Below are positions 1 to 8,597 of a stretch of DNA of 64,000 nt, one piece after another (the first letter of the stretch is position 1; each line of letters begins with the position of its first letter). The stretch comes from Bacillota bacterium (GTDB taxonomy: Bacteria > Bacillota > Clostridia > Acetivibrionales > DTU013), in the NCBI GenBank assembly GCA_023412915.1, contig JAEZRE010000018.1, forward strand, positions 1 to 64,000, given 5' to 3'. Below the pieces are notes generated by a model, which saw only the letters and a program-made list of their open reading frames with translations, was not told the DNA's origin and ran no database searches. The position numbers and the translations under genes were made by a program.

Positions 1-180
1 TACCAGGGCAACAGGCCTCAGGGCGACAGACCGCCGTATCAGGGCAACAGGCCTCAGGGCGACAGGCCGCCGTATCAGGGCAACAGGCCTCAGGGCGACA
101 GACCGCCGTACCAGGGCAACAGGCCTCAAGGCGACAGACCGCCGTACCAGGGTAACAGGCCGCAAGGCGACAGACCTGGC
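1..180 (+). repeat. 36-bp in-frame tandem repeat, five copies
   Basis: Five consecutive 36-bp units (1-36, 37-72, 73-108, 109-144, 145-180) encode the 12-residue unit YQGNRPQGDRPP in the N-terminal region of IF-2. Copies differ at only a few silent positions except the last, which changes its final codons. The array continues to the window edge, so the total copy number is unknown. Confidence 0.97.
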
Positions 181-2289
181 TTCCGCCCAGGAAACAGGGG
201 CCTTGACATTCCGAAACCGGAGCTTTCCGATGCTCAGAAAGAGGAACTCGGTTCACAGAGAAGCGAAAGCAGACGTGAATTTATTGGAAAGGATCAGGAT
301 AAGGACGTCAAGAGGGAGCAGAGGAAGGAAGCTCCAAAGGCACAGCCTACAAAGCCCAATAAGAGGTTTAAACCGACAAATATTGGTCTGGCCGAGAAGA
401 AGGGTGTTTCGGAGGTACTCTCGGAAGATTTCATATTGAACGAATTTTACAACGAAGCGGATGCAAAGAAGAAGAGGCTCAACAGGCCCAGAAAAGACAG
501 GGAATTGCAGGCGAAGTACATTCCCCAGAGAGCTGTGCTTACTTCGATTACGATTCCGGAAAGCGTCACGGTGAAGGACCTGGCTGAAGCTTTGAAAAAG
601 ACATCTACCGAGATCATAAAGAAGCTGATGGTTTACGGCATGATGGCGACCTTGAATCAGGAAGTCGATTTTGATACCGCGACGGTAATAGCTGAGGAAT
701 ACGGCGTTAAAACTGAGAAGGCTGTTGTGGTCAACGAGGAGGATATCCTTTTCGACGATGCCGAACAGGAAGATCCCGACAAGTTCACGGCAAGGCCTCC
801 GGTAGTAGTCGTTATGGGACACGTCGACCACGGCAAAACATCTCTGCTGGACGCCATAAGGTCAACGCATGTCATAGACAGCGAAGCGGGCGGAATAACA
901 CAGCATATAGGCGCATCCACCGTTCAGATCAACGGCAGGAAGATAACGTTCCTCGATACACCGGGCCATGAAGCGTTCACGGCAATGAGGGCCAGAGGCG
1001 CGCAGGTCACAGATATAGCGATACTTGTGGTAGCCGCCGATGACGGTGTCATGCCGCAGACCATAGAGGCCATAAACCATGCAAAGGCCGCGAATGTCAG
1101 CATCATCGTAGCCGTAAACAAGATCGACAAGCCGGGAGCGAACCCGGATAAAGTAAAGCAGGAGCTCATGCAGTACGGTCTCGTCTCGGAGGAATGGGGC
1201 GGTGAAACAATATGTGTGAACATCTCGGCAAAGAAACGCGAGAATATCAACCAGTTGCTCGAAATGGTTCTGCTTACCGCAGATATGCTCGAACTCAAGG
1301 CTGATCCGACAAGGCAGGCAAAGGGTACCGTTATTGAGTCCAAACTGGATAACAACAGAGGTCCTCTCGCAACCGTACTGGTACAAAGAGGAACGCTGAA
1401 TGTGGGCGATTCCATAGTGACCGGCGTTACGGTAGGCAGGATAAGGGCGATGGTCGACGACAAGGGCAATCCGGTAAAGAGCGCAGGACCTTCGACACCT
1501 GTAGAGATACTTGGACTCCCCGATGTGCCGGAAGCAGGCGAAGTGTTCTATGCCATAAAGGATGAAAAGATTGCGAAGCAGCTCGCAGAGAAGAGAAGGA
1601 TGAAGCAGAAGGCAGAGCAGATGCATGTCACTGCAAAGGTATCGCTCGACGATCTGTTCAAGCAGATACAGGAAGGTAAGGTCAAGGACCTCAACCTTAT
1701 TATCAAAGCGGACGTTCAGGGCTCTGTCGAAGCAGTGAAGCAATCGCTTCAAAAGCTTTCGAACGAGGAAGTTAGGATCAATTTCATACACGGCGGCGTT
1801 GGCGCCATTACCGAATATGACGTGACGTTGGCCGGCGTATCGAATGCCATCATAATCGGTTTCAACGTGAGGCCCGGCGCGAACGTTGCGGAAGCTGCAC
1901 AGAATGCCGGAGTCGATATGAGACTTTACAGGGTAATCTATAATGCCATCGATGATATCGAAGCGGCTATGAAGGGTATGCTCGAACCCACGTTTAAAGA
2001 GGTCGTATTGGGGCATACTGAAATCAGACAGATATTCAAGGTCTCCGGCGTTGGTTCAATCGCAGGCTGCTACGTACTTGACGGCAAGATAAACAGATCC
2101 AACGACGTACGCGTTATCCGCGACGGCATCGTAGTATTTGAAGGGAAGCTTGCTTCGCTCAAACGCTTCAAGGATGACGCCAAGGAAGTAGCGCAGGGCT
2201 TCGAATGCGGTTTGTCGCTGGAGAGGTTCAATGATATTAAGGAAAAGGATATAATAGAGTCCTATATGATGGAAGAAGTTAAGAAATAA
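1..2289 (+). CDS. infB: translation initiation factor IF-2 (5' end missing)
   Basis: GTPase that brings initiator fMet-tRNA to the 30S subunit and promotes subunit joining. The frame is open from base 1, so the gene begins upstream of the window. Visible parts in order: a Gln/Arg/Pro/Gly-rich repeat region (bases 1-180), a charged linker, the IF2_N segment (SVTVKDLAEALKK), the G domain with G1 GHVDHGKTS near base 810, G3 DTPGHEAF near 955, G4 NKID near 1120, then domain II and the C-terminal tRNA-binding domains, ending in MMEEVKK. A TTG at 436 could be read as a start but lies well inside the conserved frame. It heads the rbfA-nrnA-truB-ribF run, the usual Firmicutes nusA-infB order. Family assignment is certain; only the true start is unknown. 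Confidence 0.97.
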   Translation, partial: YQGNRPQGDRPPYQGNRPQGDRPPYQGNRPQGDRPPYQGNRPQGDRPPYQGNRPQGDRPGFRPGNRGLDIPKPELSDAQKEELGSQRSESRREFIGKDQDKDVKREQRKEAPKAQPTKPNKRFKPTNIGLAEKKGVSEVLSEDFILNEFYNEADAKKKRLNRPRKDRELQAKYIPQRAVLTSITIPESVTVKDLAEALKKTSTEIIKKLMVYGMMATLNQEVDFDTATVIAEEYGVKTEKAVVVNEEDILFDDAEQEDPDKFTARPPVVVVMGHVDHGKTSLLDAIRSTHVIDSEAGGITQHIGASTVQINGRKITFLDTPGHEAFTAMRARGAQVTDIAILVVAADDGVMPQTIEAINHAKAANVSIIVAVNKIDKPGANPDKVKQELMQYGLVSEEWGGETICVNISAKKRENINQLLEMVLLTADMLELKADPTRQAKGTVIESKLDNNRGPLATVLVQRGTLNVGDSIVTGVTVGRIRAMVDDKGNPVKSAGPSTPVEILGLPDVPEAGEVFYAIKDEKIAKQLAEKRRMKQKAEQMHVTAKVSLDDLFKQIQEGKVKDLNLIIKADVQGSVEAVKQSLQKLSNEEVRINFIHGGVGAITEYDVTLAGVSNAIIIGFNVRPGANVAEAAQNAGVDMRLYRVIYNAIDDIEAAMKGMLEPTFKEVVLGHTEIRQIFKVSGVGSIAGCYVLDGKINRSNDVRVIRDGIVVFEGKLASLKRFKDDAKEVAQGFECGLSLERFNDIKEKDIIESYMMEEVKK

Positions 2290-2320
2290 GCGTTGGAAGA
2301 GCTTTTCAAGGTACACAACA

Positions 2321-2358
2321 GGCTGGACGGGCGGTAAAATCGTCTGCCCGGCCTTTTT
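2321..2358 (+). terminator. possible attenuator hairpin between infB and rbfA
   Basis: A CGGGC arm at 2328-2332 pairs with GCCCG at 2346-2350, with imperfect extension on both sides, followed by TTTTT at 2354-2358. It looks like a weak intrinsic terminator inside an otherwise continuous operon, so partial read-through is likely. Confidence 0.4.
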
Positions 2359-2424
2359 GGTTTTAAAGGGACTGATCGAAGGCGCATATACGCCGGGGAT
2401 TTGTCCGGGGAAGGAGTGATTTGA

Positions 2425-2778
2425 TTGGACAGGACAGACAGGATATCGGAGGAAATGAGGAAGGAAGTCAGCACGATAATACGCAATGAGCTTAAGGATC
2501 CAAGGCTGCCGCAAATGATAAGTATCACGACCGCAGATGTCACGCGTGATTTGCGTTATGCAAAGATTTACATAAGCGTGCTTGGAACGGACGAGGAGAA
2601 AAAGAACGCCCTGCAGGGTCTTAAAAGTGCGGCGGGCTTTATCAGGCGCGAAGTGGGCCACAGAATGCAGCTTAGGTATACTCCCGAGCTTATATTCGAG
2701 CTGGATGATTCGATAGAACGCGGCGTATATATCACAAAGCTTATTAATGATACGATCCGCGGAAAACAGGAGGATTGA
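2425..2778 (+). CDS. rbfA: 30S ribosome-binding factor A
   Basis: Small KH-type protein (117 residues, normal for the family) that binds the 16S rRNA of immature 30S subunits and is needed for late maturation and cold growth. The start is TTG at 2425, fixed by AAGGAG at 2411-2416. Typical segments are visible: RISEEMRKEVSTIIRNELKDPR near the N-terminus and the strand region ending FIRREVGHRMQLRYTPEL. It sits in the standard place between infB and nrnA, 3 nt upstream of the latter, and is almost certainly cotranscribed with both. Confidence 0.95.
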   Translation: MDRTDRISEEMRKEVSTIIRNELKDPRLPQMISITTADVTRDLRYAKIYISVLGTDEEKKNALQGLKSAAGFIRREVGHRMQLRYTPELIFELDDSIERGVYITKLINDTIRGKQED

Positions 2779-2781
2779 GCT

Positions 2782-3774
2782 GTGCTGGACCGTATTGCCG
2801 AAGAAGTAAAAACTGCTGAAAATATTGCCCTTCTGCCTCATGTAACGGCTGACGGCGACGCGCTCGGATCTTCCTTCGCACTTGCTCTGATATTGAACGG
2901 CATGGGAAAAAGGGCAGATGTTCTGCTCGAGGAAAAGGTTCCGCCTGTATATTCCTTTCTGCCAGGGATCGATTTTTCTTCGGTCTATACGGAAGCTCCG
3001 GCTTCGCTGACAGCGGACAACCTGAGCATGTCGTGCGATAGGCACTATGATCTTGCGCTCGCGCTTGACTGCGGAGATCTCGAAAGGCTCGGAATCAGAA
3101 GAAAAGTGTTTGACGCCGCTGAAAAAACGGTAAATATAGATCATCATCAAACAAATACAAGCTTTGCGGCATTGAATCACACCGATGCCGGCGCATCCGC
3201 CACTGGGGAGATCATATTCGAGCTGATAGGGCTTCTGGGGCAAAAAATCGGGAAAGACGCTGCAACAAGCCTGTACACAGCAATCTCCACAGATACGGGA
3301 GGGTTCCGTTACAGCAACACGACGCCGCATACTCACGAGATCGCTGCGGAGCTCATAAGGCTGGGTGTAGATGTATCGGAGATATCGCAGAGGGTATTCG
3401 ACATCAGTTCCTATGGAAAGGTAAAGCTGATGGGCGCCGCAATACGGAACCTGGAACTATTCGAGGATGGAAAGCTGGCAATAATGGCTGTTACGAATGA
3501 AATGATCAGGAGCTCCGAAGCCAGGGAGGAAGACAGCGACGGGATCATAAACGTCGCAAGGAACATTCGGGGCGTTGAGGCTGCCGCAATGATAAGGCAG
3601 CTGGACAGCGGGGAAATCAAGGTCAACCTTCGTTCGAACAACTACGTAGACGTCGCCTCTATAGCGGCCAGGCATTCCGGGGGAGGGCACAAAAGAGCCG
3701 CAGGTTTTACAACGGACGGCGTATTGGAACAGGTAAAGGATTCCGTAATAAATGATCTGAAGGATGCGCTCTGA
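2782..3774 (+). CDS. nrnA: DHH/DHHA1 phosphoesterase, NrnA-type oligoribonuclease / pAp phosphatase
   Basis: Degrades short RNA oligomers (nanoRNA) and dephosphorylates 3'-phosphoadenosine 5'-phosphate in Firmicutes, which lack Orn. The start is GTG at 2782, just after an AGGA in the end of rbfA. Metal-binding motifs of the DHH domain are present: DGD at residues 24-26, LDCGD around 96-100 and DHH at 120-122. The C-terminal DHHA1 domain ends with GGGHKRAAG at 300-308. The length of 330 residues is typical. The rbfA-nrnA-truB order is conserved in Firmicutes, and the stop codon at 3772-3774 is 1 nt from the truB start. Confidence 0.93.
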   Translation: MLDRIAEEVKTAENIALLPHVTADGDALGSSFALALILNGMGKRADVLLEEKVPPVYSFLPGIDFSSVYTEAPASLTADNLSMSCDRHYDLALALDCGDLERLGIRRKVFDAAEKTVNIDHHQTNTSFAALNHTDAGASATGEIIFELIGLLGQKIGKDAATSLYTAISTDTGGFRYSNTTPHTHEIAAELIRLGVDVSEISQRVFDISSYGKVKLMGAAIRNLELFEDGKLAIMAVTNEMIRSSEAREEDSDGIINVARNIRGVEAAAMIRQLDSGEIKVNLRSNNYVDVASIAARHSGGGHKRAAGFTTDGVLEQVKDSVINDLKDAL

Positions 3775-3775
3775 T

Positions 3776-4744
3776 ATGGATGGGATTCTGAACGTACTGA
3801 AACCGCCGGGAATGACGTCCTTCGATGTGGTTGCGCTTTTGAGGGGAATGTTCGGCACGAAAAAGATCGGGCACGCAGGGACGCTGGATCCGCTTGCTGC
3901 GGGGGTTCTTCCGGTATGCCTGGGCAAAGCTACGAAAGCTATCGAATTCATGATGGAAAAGGATAAATTCTATAGGGCGGAGCTGACACTCGGAGTAACT
4001 ACCGATACGCAGGATTCAACGGGTAAAACTTTATCCCTGGCTGAACCTGAATGTACCGATGAGGATATAAGGAAAGCGGTTAGCTCCTTCGTCGGCAGGT
4101 ATTTGCAGCTGCCGCCGATGTACTCGGCTCTCCGGATTGATGGCAAAAGGCTTTACGACCTTGCAAGGGAAGGCGCCGAGGTGGAACGCGAGCGCAGGGA
4201 GGTCATGATATATTCTGCGGATGTGGTAGATATCGACCGCTCAGATATGCTCCGGGTCCTGATCGACGTGCACTGTTCGAAAGGGACATACATTAGAACG
4301 CTATGTGCTGATATAGGTGATTTGCTGGGCTGTGGGGGACACATGTCCTTTCTTCTCAGGAAAAGGGCAGGACCCTTTGATATTGCTTTTGCCGTTACGC
4401 TCGAAGAGCTCGAACGGCTGAAAAAAGACGGATCCCTGGGCTCGGCACTATTAGCGGCGGATACGGTTTTCTTGCAGTATGAAAGCTATACGCTCAATGA
4501 GAAAGAAGAGAAAAAATTCAGAAACGGCGTTGAGATCGATATCGGCCGTTCGCCAGGTCCGGCTGGGCCGGTTGCCTGTGAAAAAGAAACAGCAGGCCGC
4601 GCGTCGGTTCCCGACGGGAACGGACAGGGTATAGACAGCCATACGGTTCGGGTATACGGCGCCTCAGGCGAATTTATAGCGCTGGGGACCGTACGTGGAA
4701 CAGAAGATACTTGGCGCATGAAAGTAAAAAAATTCTTTATATGA
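3776..4744 (+). CDS. truB: tRNA pseudouridine(55) synthase
   Basis: Forms pseudouridine 55 in the T-loop of tRNAs. ATG at 3776 gives the family-typical N-terminus MDGILNVLKPPGMTS; an upstream in-frame ATG at 3764 lies inside nrnA and is less likely. The catalytic aspartate is D38 in GHAGTLDP. The YRAELTLG and KGTYIRTLCADIG motifs follow. The C-terminal region (about residues 250-300) carries a Gly/Pro-rich insertion before the final PUA-like strands, which end in FALGTV-type sequence. The predicted 322 residues are slightly longer than usual because of this insertion. Confidence 0.95.
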   Translation: MDGILNVLKPPGMTSFDVVALLRGMFGTKKIGHAGTLDPLAAGVLPVCLGKATKAIEFMMEKDKFYRAELTLGVTTDTQDSTGKTLSLAEPECTDEDIRKAVSSFVGRYLQLPPMYSALRIDGKRLYDLAREGAEVERERREVMIYSADVVDIDRSDMLRVLIDVHCSKGTYIRTLCADIGDLLGCGGHMSFLLRKRAGPFDIAFAVTLEELERLKKDGSLGSALLAADTVFLQYESYTLNEKEEKKFRNGVEIDIGRSPGPAGPVACEKETAGRASVPDGNGQGIDSHTVRVYGASGEFIALGTVRGTEDTWRMKVKKFFI

Positions 4745-4754
4745 CTGCACTGTT

Positions 4755-4831
4755 CAATGTTCGGTATATTGGGTGCGTAATTCGGAGTGGAAGCTAAACC
4801 CAAATTATGTGCGCAGATATGCCGAACATTG
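4755..4831. repeat. long imperfect inverted repeat between truB and ribF
   Basis: The left arm (4755-4782) starts CAATGTTCGG and the right arm (4803-4831) ends CCGAACATTG. Across about 28 bases the arms pair with only a few mismatches around a 20-nt loop. There is no T-run, so it is not a simple terminator. It could be an RNA-processing hairpin or a small mobile palindrome. No other copy was noticed in the window. Confidence 0.7.
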
Positions 4832-4855
4832 TACTAACAGCCTGGGGGGCTGTAT

Positions 4856-5794
4856 ATGAGAACAATATTCGGAAATGAAAATGAAACATTTGCTGAACGC
4901 ACAACAGCTGTAGGCCTTGGTAACTTCGACGGCCTTCACGTCGGACATATGGCGCTTATCAACACATTGACCAACGAGGCCAGGATCAACGGCCTCCATT
5001 CCATAATATATACTTTTACCAAACATCCCGAAAACATACTTAGAAAAAAGCTGTTCACGCCGCTTCTGACGACGGTTGGTAAAAGGATACGTCTGCTTGA
5101 GGGAACAACGCTCGATTATCTGTATTTTGACGAGTTCGACGAAAACTTTTCAAGACTGAAGCCGGAGAACTTTGTCCGGGAGGTTTTGCTGGACAGACTG
5201 GGCGCAAGGCTCGTAGTGGCAGGCTTCAATTACAGGTTCGGCTATATGGGGCAGGGTGACGTAAATCTCCTCAGGGAACTCGGCAGGAAATACAATTTCA
5301 AGGTCATTGTGATACCGCCCGTGAAGGTAGACAACGAGGTGGTAAGCAGCAGCGCGATCCGCGAATATGTCGCAAAGGGCGATATGGAAAGCGTATTCAG
5401 GCTGCTCGGCAGGCATTATTCCATAACCGGCGAGGTAATGGACGGGAAACGCCTGGGACGAAGGATCGGCTTCCCCACTGCAAACCTTCACCCGGAGGAG
5501 TATCTTGTTATGCCGCATAACGGCGTCTATATCACAAAAACGCTTTACAACGGCGAATTCTACAGCAGCCTGACCAATATCGGCCTAAACCCGACCTTCG
5601 GGGATATTGCAAGGATAAGCGCCGAAACGCATATACTCAACTTTGACAAGGACATTTACAGGAGCAGCATAGAAGTCTTTTTCCTGACAAAGCTTCGCAA
5701 CGAGAAAAAGTTCAGAAACGCAGAGGAGCTTTCAGCGCAGATACGAAGGGACGTCCAGACTGCAAAGGAGTTTTTCGATCTCAATGGAACTTGA
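4856..5794 (+). CDS. ribF: bifunctional riboflavin kinase / FAD synthetase
   Basis: Converts riboflavin to FMN and FMN to FAD in the cytoplasm. The N-terminal FAD synthetase (nucleotidyltransferase) half shows the HxGH motif in FDGLHVGHMAL and a later SSSAIREYVAKGD segment. The C-terminal riboflavin kinase half (from about residue 185) shows GKRLGRRIGFPTANL and the NIGLNPTFG strand. At 312 residues it is full length. The start is ATG 4856. Its last 11 nt overlap hypF, which implies translational coupling into the hydrogenase maturation operon, an unusual junction. Confidence 0.96.
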   Translation: MRTIFGNENETFAERTTAVGLGNFDGLHVGHMALINTLTNEARINGLHSIIYTFTKHPENILRKKLFTPLLTTVGKRIRLLEGTTLDYLYFDEFDENFSRLKPENFVREVLLDRLGARLVVAGFNYRFGYMGQGDVNLLRELGRKYNFKVIVIPPVKVDNEVVSSSAIREYVAKGDMESVFRLLGRHYSITGEVMDGKRLGRRIGFPTANLHPEEYLVMPHNGVYITKTLYNGEFYSSLTNIGLNPTFGDIARISAETHILNFDKDIYRSSIEVFFLTKLRNEKKFRNAEELSAQIRRDVQTAKEFFDLNGT

Positions 5795-8318
5795 ACGCTA
5801 CAGGATAGAAGTCAACGGCATCGTACAGGGTGTCGGCTTCAGACCGTTTATCTATAAACTCGCCAAAAGCCTTGATCTGAAGGGCGAAGTCAGAAATACG
5901 TCTTCCGGAGTAAGGATAGACGTGGAAGGCGCTCCCGGTACAATCGGCTCTTTTATCGATCGTCTTTCGAAGGATGCTCCCGCACTCTCGCATATAGAAA
6001 CTATAAAAACCCTGAAACTGGAACCTCTGGGCTACGATGATTTTTGCATCGGGGAAAGCAAGCCTGATGAAACCCCTAATACGCTGATCTCCCCTGATAT
6101 TTCAACCTGCGCCGATTGCAGGCGCGAGCTGTTCGAGCCTTCGGACAGCCGTTTCCTTTATCCGTTCATCAACTGTACCAATTGCGGCCCCAGGTATACG
6201 ATAATCCGTGATATACCTTACGACAGGCCCAATACGACCATGGGCGGTTTTGGAATGTGCGATGAATGCAATGCCCAGTACGGCGATCCGATGGACAGAC
6301 GCTACCATGCGCAGCCGGTTTGCTGTGAAGCTTGCGGGCCGGGTGTGCTGCTGCTCGATAGGGATGGAGCGCTCATGGAGGCCTATAACGACGGGCAAAG
6401 TATAAAAAGCGGGTGTTCGCACTCCTTTGACATAATCCAAAAGGCTGCGGAATTGCTGGCTTCAGGTAAAATACTTGCTGTCAAGAGCCTTGGAGGTTAC
6501 CATCTTGTCTGCGATGCGGCAAATGAAGACGCGGTTGCCGAGCTGAGAAGCAGGAAGCACCGCGATGAGAAACCCTTCGCGCTTATGGCAAGAGATATGG
6601 AAGCAGTCAGGAAATATTGCGAATCGGAAGAAATATCCGAAAAAATACTGCAATCCCCATCCGCGCCTATAGTACTGCTCAGACGCAAGGCTTCGGTTTC
6701 GCTGCCGCGTGAGCTTGCTCCCGGGAATGCGGAACTGGGGGTAATGTTGCCATACACACCCGTCCATCTGCTGCTGTTTTTCGGTGCGGACGGGAAACCG
6801 TCGGTGTGTCCGGAGCTTCTGGTCATGACGAGCGGCAACAAAAGCGACGAGCCTATCTGTTTTGAAGATTCGGAAGCCTTGGCAAGGCTTCGCGGAATAG
6901 CCGATTATTTTTTGACCAACGACAGGCCTATCAGGACAAGAACGGATGATTCGGTCGTCAGGGTCTTCGAAAACGATATTTATTTTATCAGACGTTCGCG
7001 GGGCTACGCGCCTTCGCCGGTCATAACCAGATCGGCCGATCTGATAAAGGCGCAGCCTTCTGGAATAACACAGGCGCAGCCCTCGGGAATAACACAGCCG
7101 CAGCCTTCGGGAATTTTCCGGGAGCAGCCCTCGATACTGGCACTCGGCGCCGAACTCAAGAACACCTTCTGCCTTACCCGGGGAGGAAGCTTTTTTGTAA
7201 GCCAGCATATAGGCGATCTCGAGAATATGGAGACGCTGCGGTCCTTCGAGGACGGGATCACGCATTATAAAAGGCTTTTCGGCATTTCTCCCAAAGCAGT
7301 CGCATACGATATGCATCCTGCGTATCTTACTACAGGCTTCGTCAACACGCTTCCCGAAGAGCTGGTCAGGGTGCCGGTACAACACCATCAAGCCCATATA
7401 GCTTCCTGCATGGCTGAAAACGATCTTTCGGGGGATGTGATAGGCGTTTCCTTCGATGGCACAGGTTATGGGGAAGACGGCGCGGTCTGGGGAGGGGAGT
7501 TCTTTACCGGTTCCTACAATGGCTTCAGGCGTGCGGCGCACCTTGAATATTTCGGGCTGCCCGGGGGAGCGGCTGCTGTAAAAGAGCCCTGGAGACCGGC
7601 GGCGGCCTGTTTGCAGTTATGCGGCTTTGAGCTTCGAGATGCGAGGCTGCAGGAGCTGCTTGCACGAAGATACGGAGAAGGAAGCGAATTTCCAACCGGA
7701 AACAGGACTGTCGGTGTTATCGGCGGGCAGTCGCCAGGTATTACCGGACGGGCGCCGGACGACGGGTTTACGCCCGGGCGAATGGAGCTTACGGCGCAAA
7801 TGCTAGAAAAAGGCTTCAACACCCCGCGGACCTCCAGTATGGGTAGACTTTTCGATGCGGTTTCGGCGCTGACAGGCATAAATTATATCAACCGCTTCGA
7901 GGGCCAGGCTGCAATGCTGCTCGAGAATGCCGCGGAGGGATTCACGGGGAAGACGTACGATTTCGAACTGCTTGAACGCGAAGGGGTTCGTATCATATCA
8001 ATACGGCGGCTCATTTCGGAAATAGTCGGCGATGTTATGTCAGGCATACAGGCGGGAATAATATCGGCAAGGTTTCATGAGACGGCGGCCTGTATGGTGG
8101 AGGAGGTCTGCCTTGCGCTGAGGTCCGACACCGGGCTGGACAGGGTAGTATTGAGCGGCGGAGTGTTCCAGAATATGAGGCTGCTGGGTTCGTGCACAAA
8201 GAAGCTAAGGGACAAAGGCTTCGAGGTTTTCATACACCGCAGGGTGCCGGCCAATGACGGGGGAATATCCCTCGGGCAAGCCGCGATTGCTATGGCGTGT
8301 TTTAGTGATATCTGTTAG
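5784..8318 (+). CDS. hypF: carbamoyltransferase HypF ([NiFe]-hydrogenase maturation)
   Basis: Uses carbamoyl phosphate and ATP to make the carbamoyl group that is passed to HypE and becomes the cyanide ligand of [NiFe]-hydrogenases. Domains in order: acylphosphatase-like (residues 1-90, GIVQGVGFRPF); four CxxC zinc half-sites (about 108-195, e.g. CADC, CTNC, CDEC, CEAC); YrdC-like domain (about 215-400); Kae1-like carbamoyltransferase domain with HHQAH, SFDGTGYGEDG and SGGVFQN. At 844 residues it exceeds the roughly 750 usual for the family. The excess is in low-complexity inserts, including a tandem repeat at residues 423-451 and a Gly-rich insert around residue 650. All catalytic motifs appear intact. 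Confidence 0.96.
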   Translation: MELERYRIEVNGIVQGVGFRPFIYKLAKSLDLKGEVRNTSSGVRIDVEGAPGTIGSFIDRLSKDAPALSHIETIKTLKLEPLGYDDFCIGESKPDETPNTLISPDISTCADCRRELFEPSDSRFLYPFINCTNCGPRYTIIRDIPYDRPNTTMGGFGMCDECNAQYGDPMDRRYHAQPVCCEACGPGVLLLDRDGALMEAYNDGQSIKSGCSHSFDIIQKAAELLASGKILAVKSLGGYHLVCDAANEDAVAELRSRKHRDEKPFALMARDMEAVRKYCESEEISEKILQSPSAPIVLLRRKASVSLPRELAPGNAELGVMLPYTPVHLLLFFGADGKPSVCPELLVMTSGNKSDEPICFEDSEALARLRGIADYFLTNDRPIRTRTDDSVVRVFENDIYFIRRSRGYAPSPVITRSADLIKAQPSGITQAQPSGITQPQPSGIFREQPSILALGAELKNTFCLTRGGSFFVSQHIGDLENMETLRSFEDGITHYKRLFGISPKAVAYDMHPAYLTTGFVNTLPEELVRVPVQHHQAHIASCMAENDLSGDVIGVSFDGTGYGEDGAVWGGEFFTGSYNGFRRAAHLEYFGLPGGAAAVKEPWRPAAACLQLCGFELRDARLQELLARRYGEGSEFPTGNRTVGVIGGQSPGITGRAPDDGFTPGRMELTAQMLEKGFNTPRTSSMGRLFDAVSALTGINYINRFEGQAAMLLENAAEGFTGKTYDFELLEREGVRIISIRRLISEIVGDVMSGIQAGIISARFHETAACMVEEVCLALRSDTGLDRVVLSGGVFQNMRLLGSCTKKLRDKGFEVFIHRRVPANDGGISLGQAAIAMACFSDIC
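7050..7136 (+). repeat. 24-bp in-frame tandem repeat inside hypF
   Basis: Units at 7050-7073, 7074-7097, 7098-7121 and a partial at 7122-7136 encode AQPSGITQ-like octapeptides. They lie in the linker between the YrdC-like and Kae1-like domains. The first two units differ at two bases, suggesting a recent expansion. Confidence 0.93.
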
Positions 8319-8372
8319 AATATATTTTTATTGATTATATATATTGATACTGATGATTGAGGGGTGCTGTTT

Positions 8373-8597
8373 ATGTGTCTTGGAATACCGGGAAAGGTAT
8401 TGAAGATAGAGGGCAAGGATGCGGTAGCGGAAATAATGGGCGCTGAAAGGCGCATCTCCATAGAATTGCTGGGAAATGTCAAAACGGGGGATTACGTACT
8501 GATACACGCGGGCTGCGCGATACAGGTCGTCGATGAAGCAGAGGCGCTAGATACCATCAAGCTTTTCGAGGAACTGAACGAGGTGTCGAATGCCTGA
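8373..8597 (+). CDS. hypC: hydrogenase maturation chaperone HypC
   Basis: Small OB-fold chaperone that, with HypD, carries the iron-cyanide-CO unit to the hydrogenase large subunit. ATG 8373 gives the invariant N-terminus MCLGIPGKV, in which Cys2 binds the iron; a GTG at 8364 would add three residues before the essential Met-Cys and is rejected. The 74 residues end with the helix EALDTIKLFEEL. GAGGGG just upstream serves as ribosome site. It overlaps hypD by 8 nt. Confidence 0.95.
   Translation: MCLGIPGKVLKIEGKDAVAEIMGAERRISIELLGNVKTGDYVLIHAGCAIQVVDEAEALDTIKLFEELNEVSNA

Noticed and set aside
1..180. Regular 36-bp repeats at the left edge as a possible CRISPR array
   Set aside because: Units are contiguous without spacers and encode an in-frame peptide of IF-2.
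862..2016. Long open frame on the minus strand (384 codons) opposite infB
   Set aside because: It is a shadow of the infB frame; no ribosome site and no recognisable protein.
2056..3336. 426-codon minus-strand frame opposite infB, rbfA and nrnA
   Set aside because: Overlaps three well-identified genes on the other strand and resembles no family.
6462..7541. 359-codon minus-strand frame inside hypF
   Set aside because: Shadow of hypF, including its repeat; no supporting signals.
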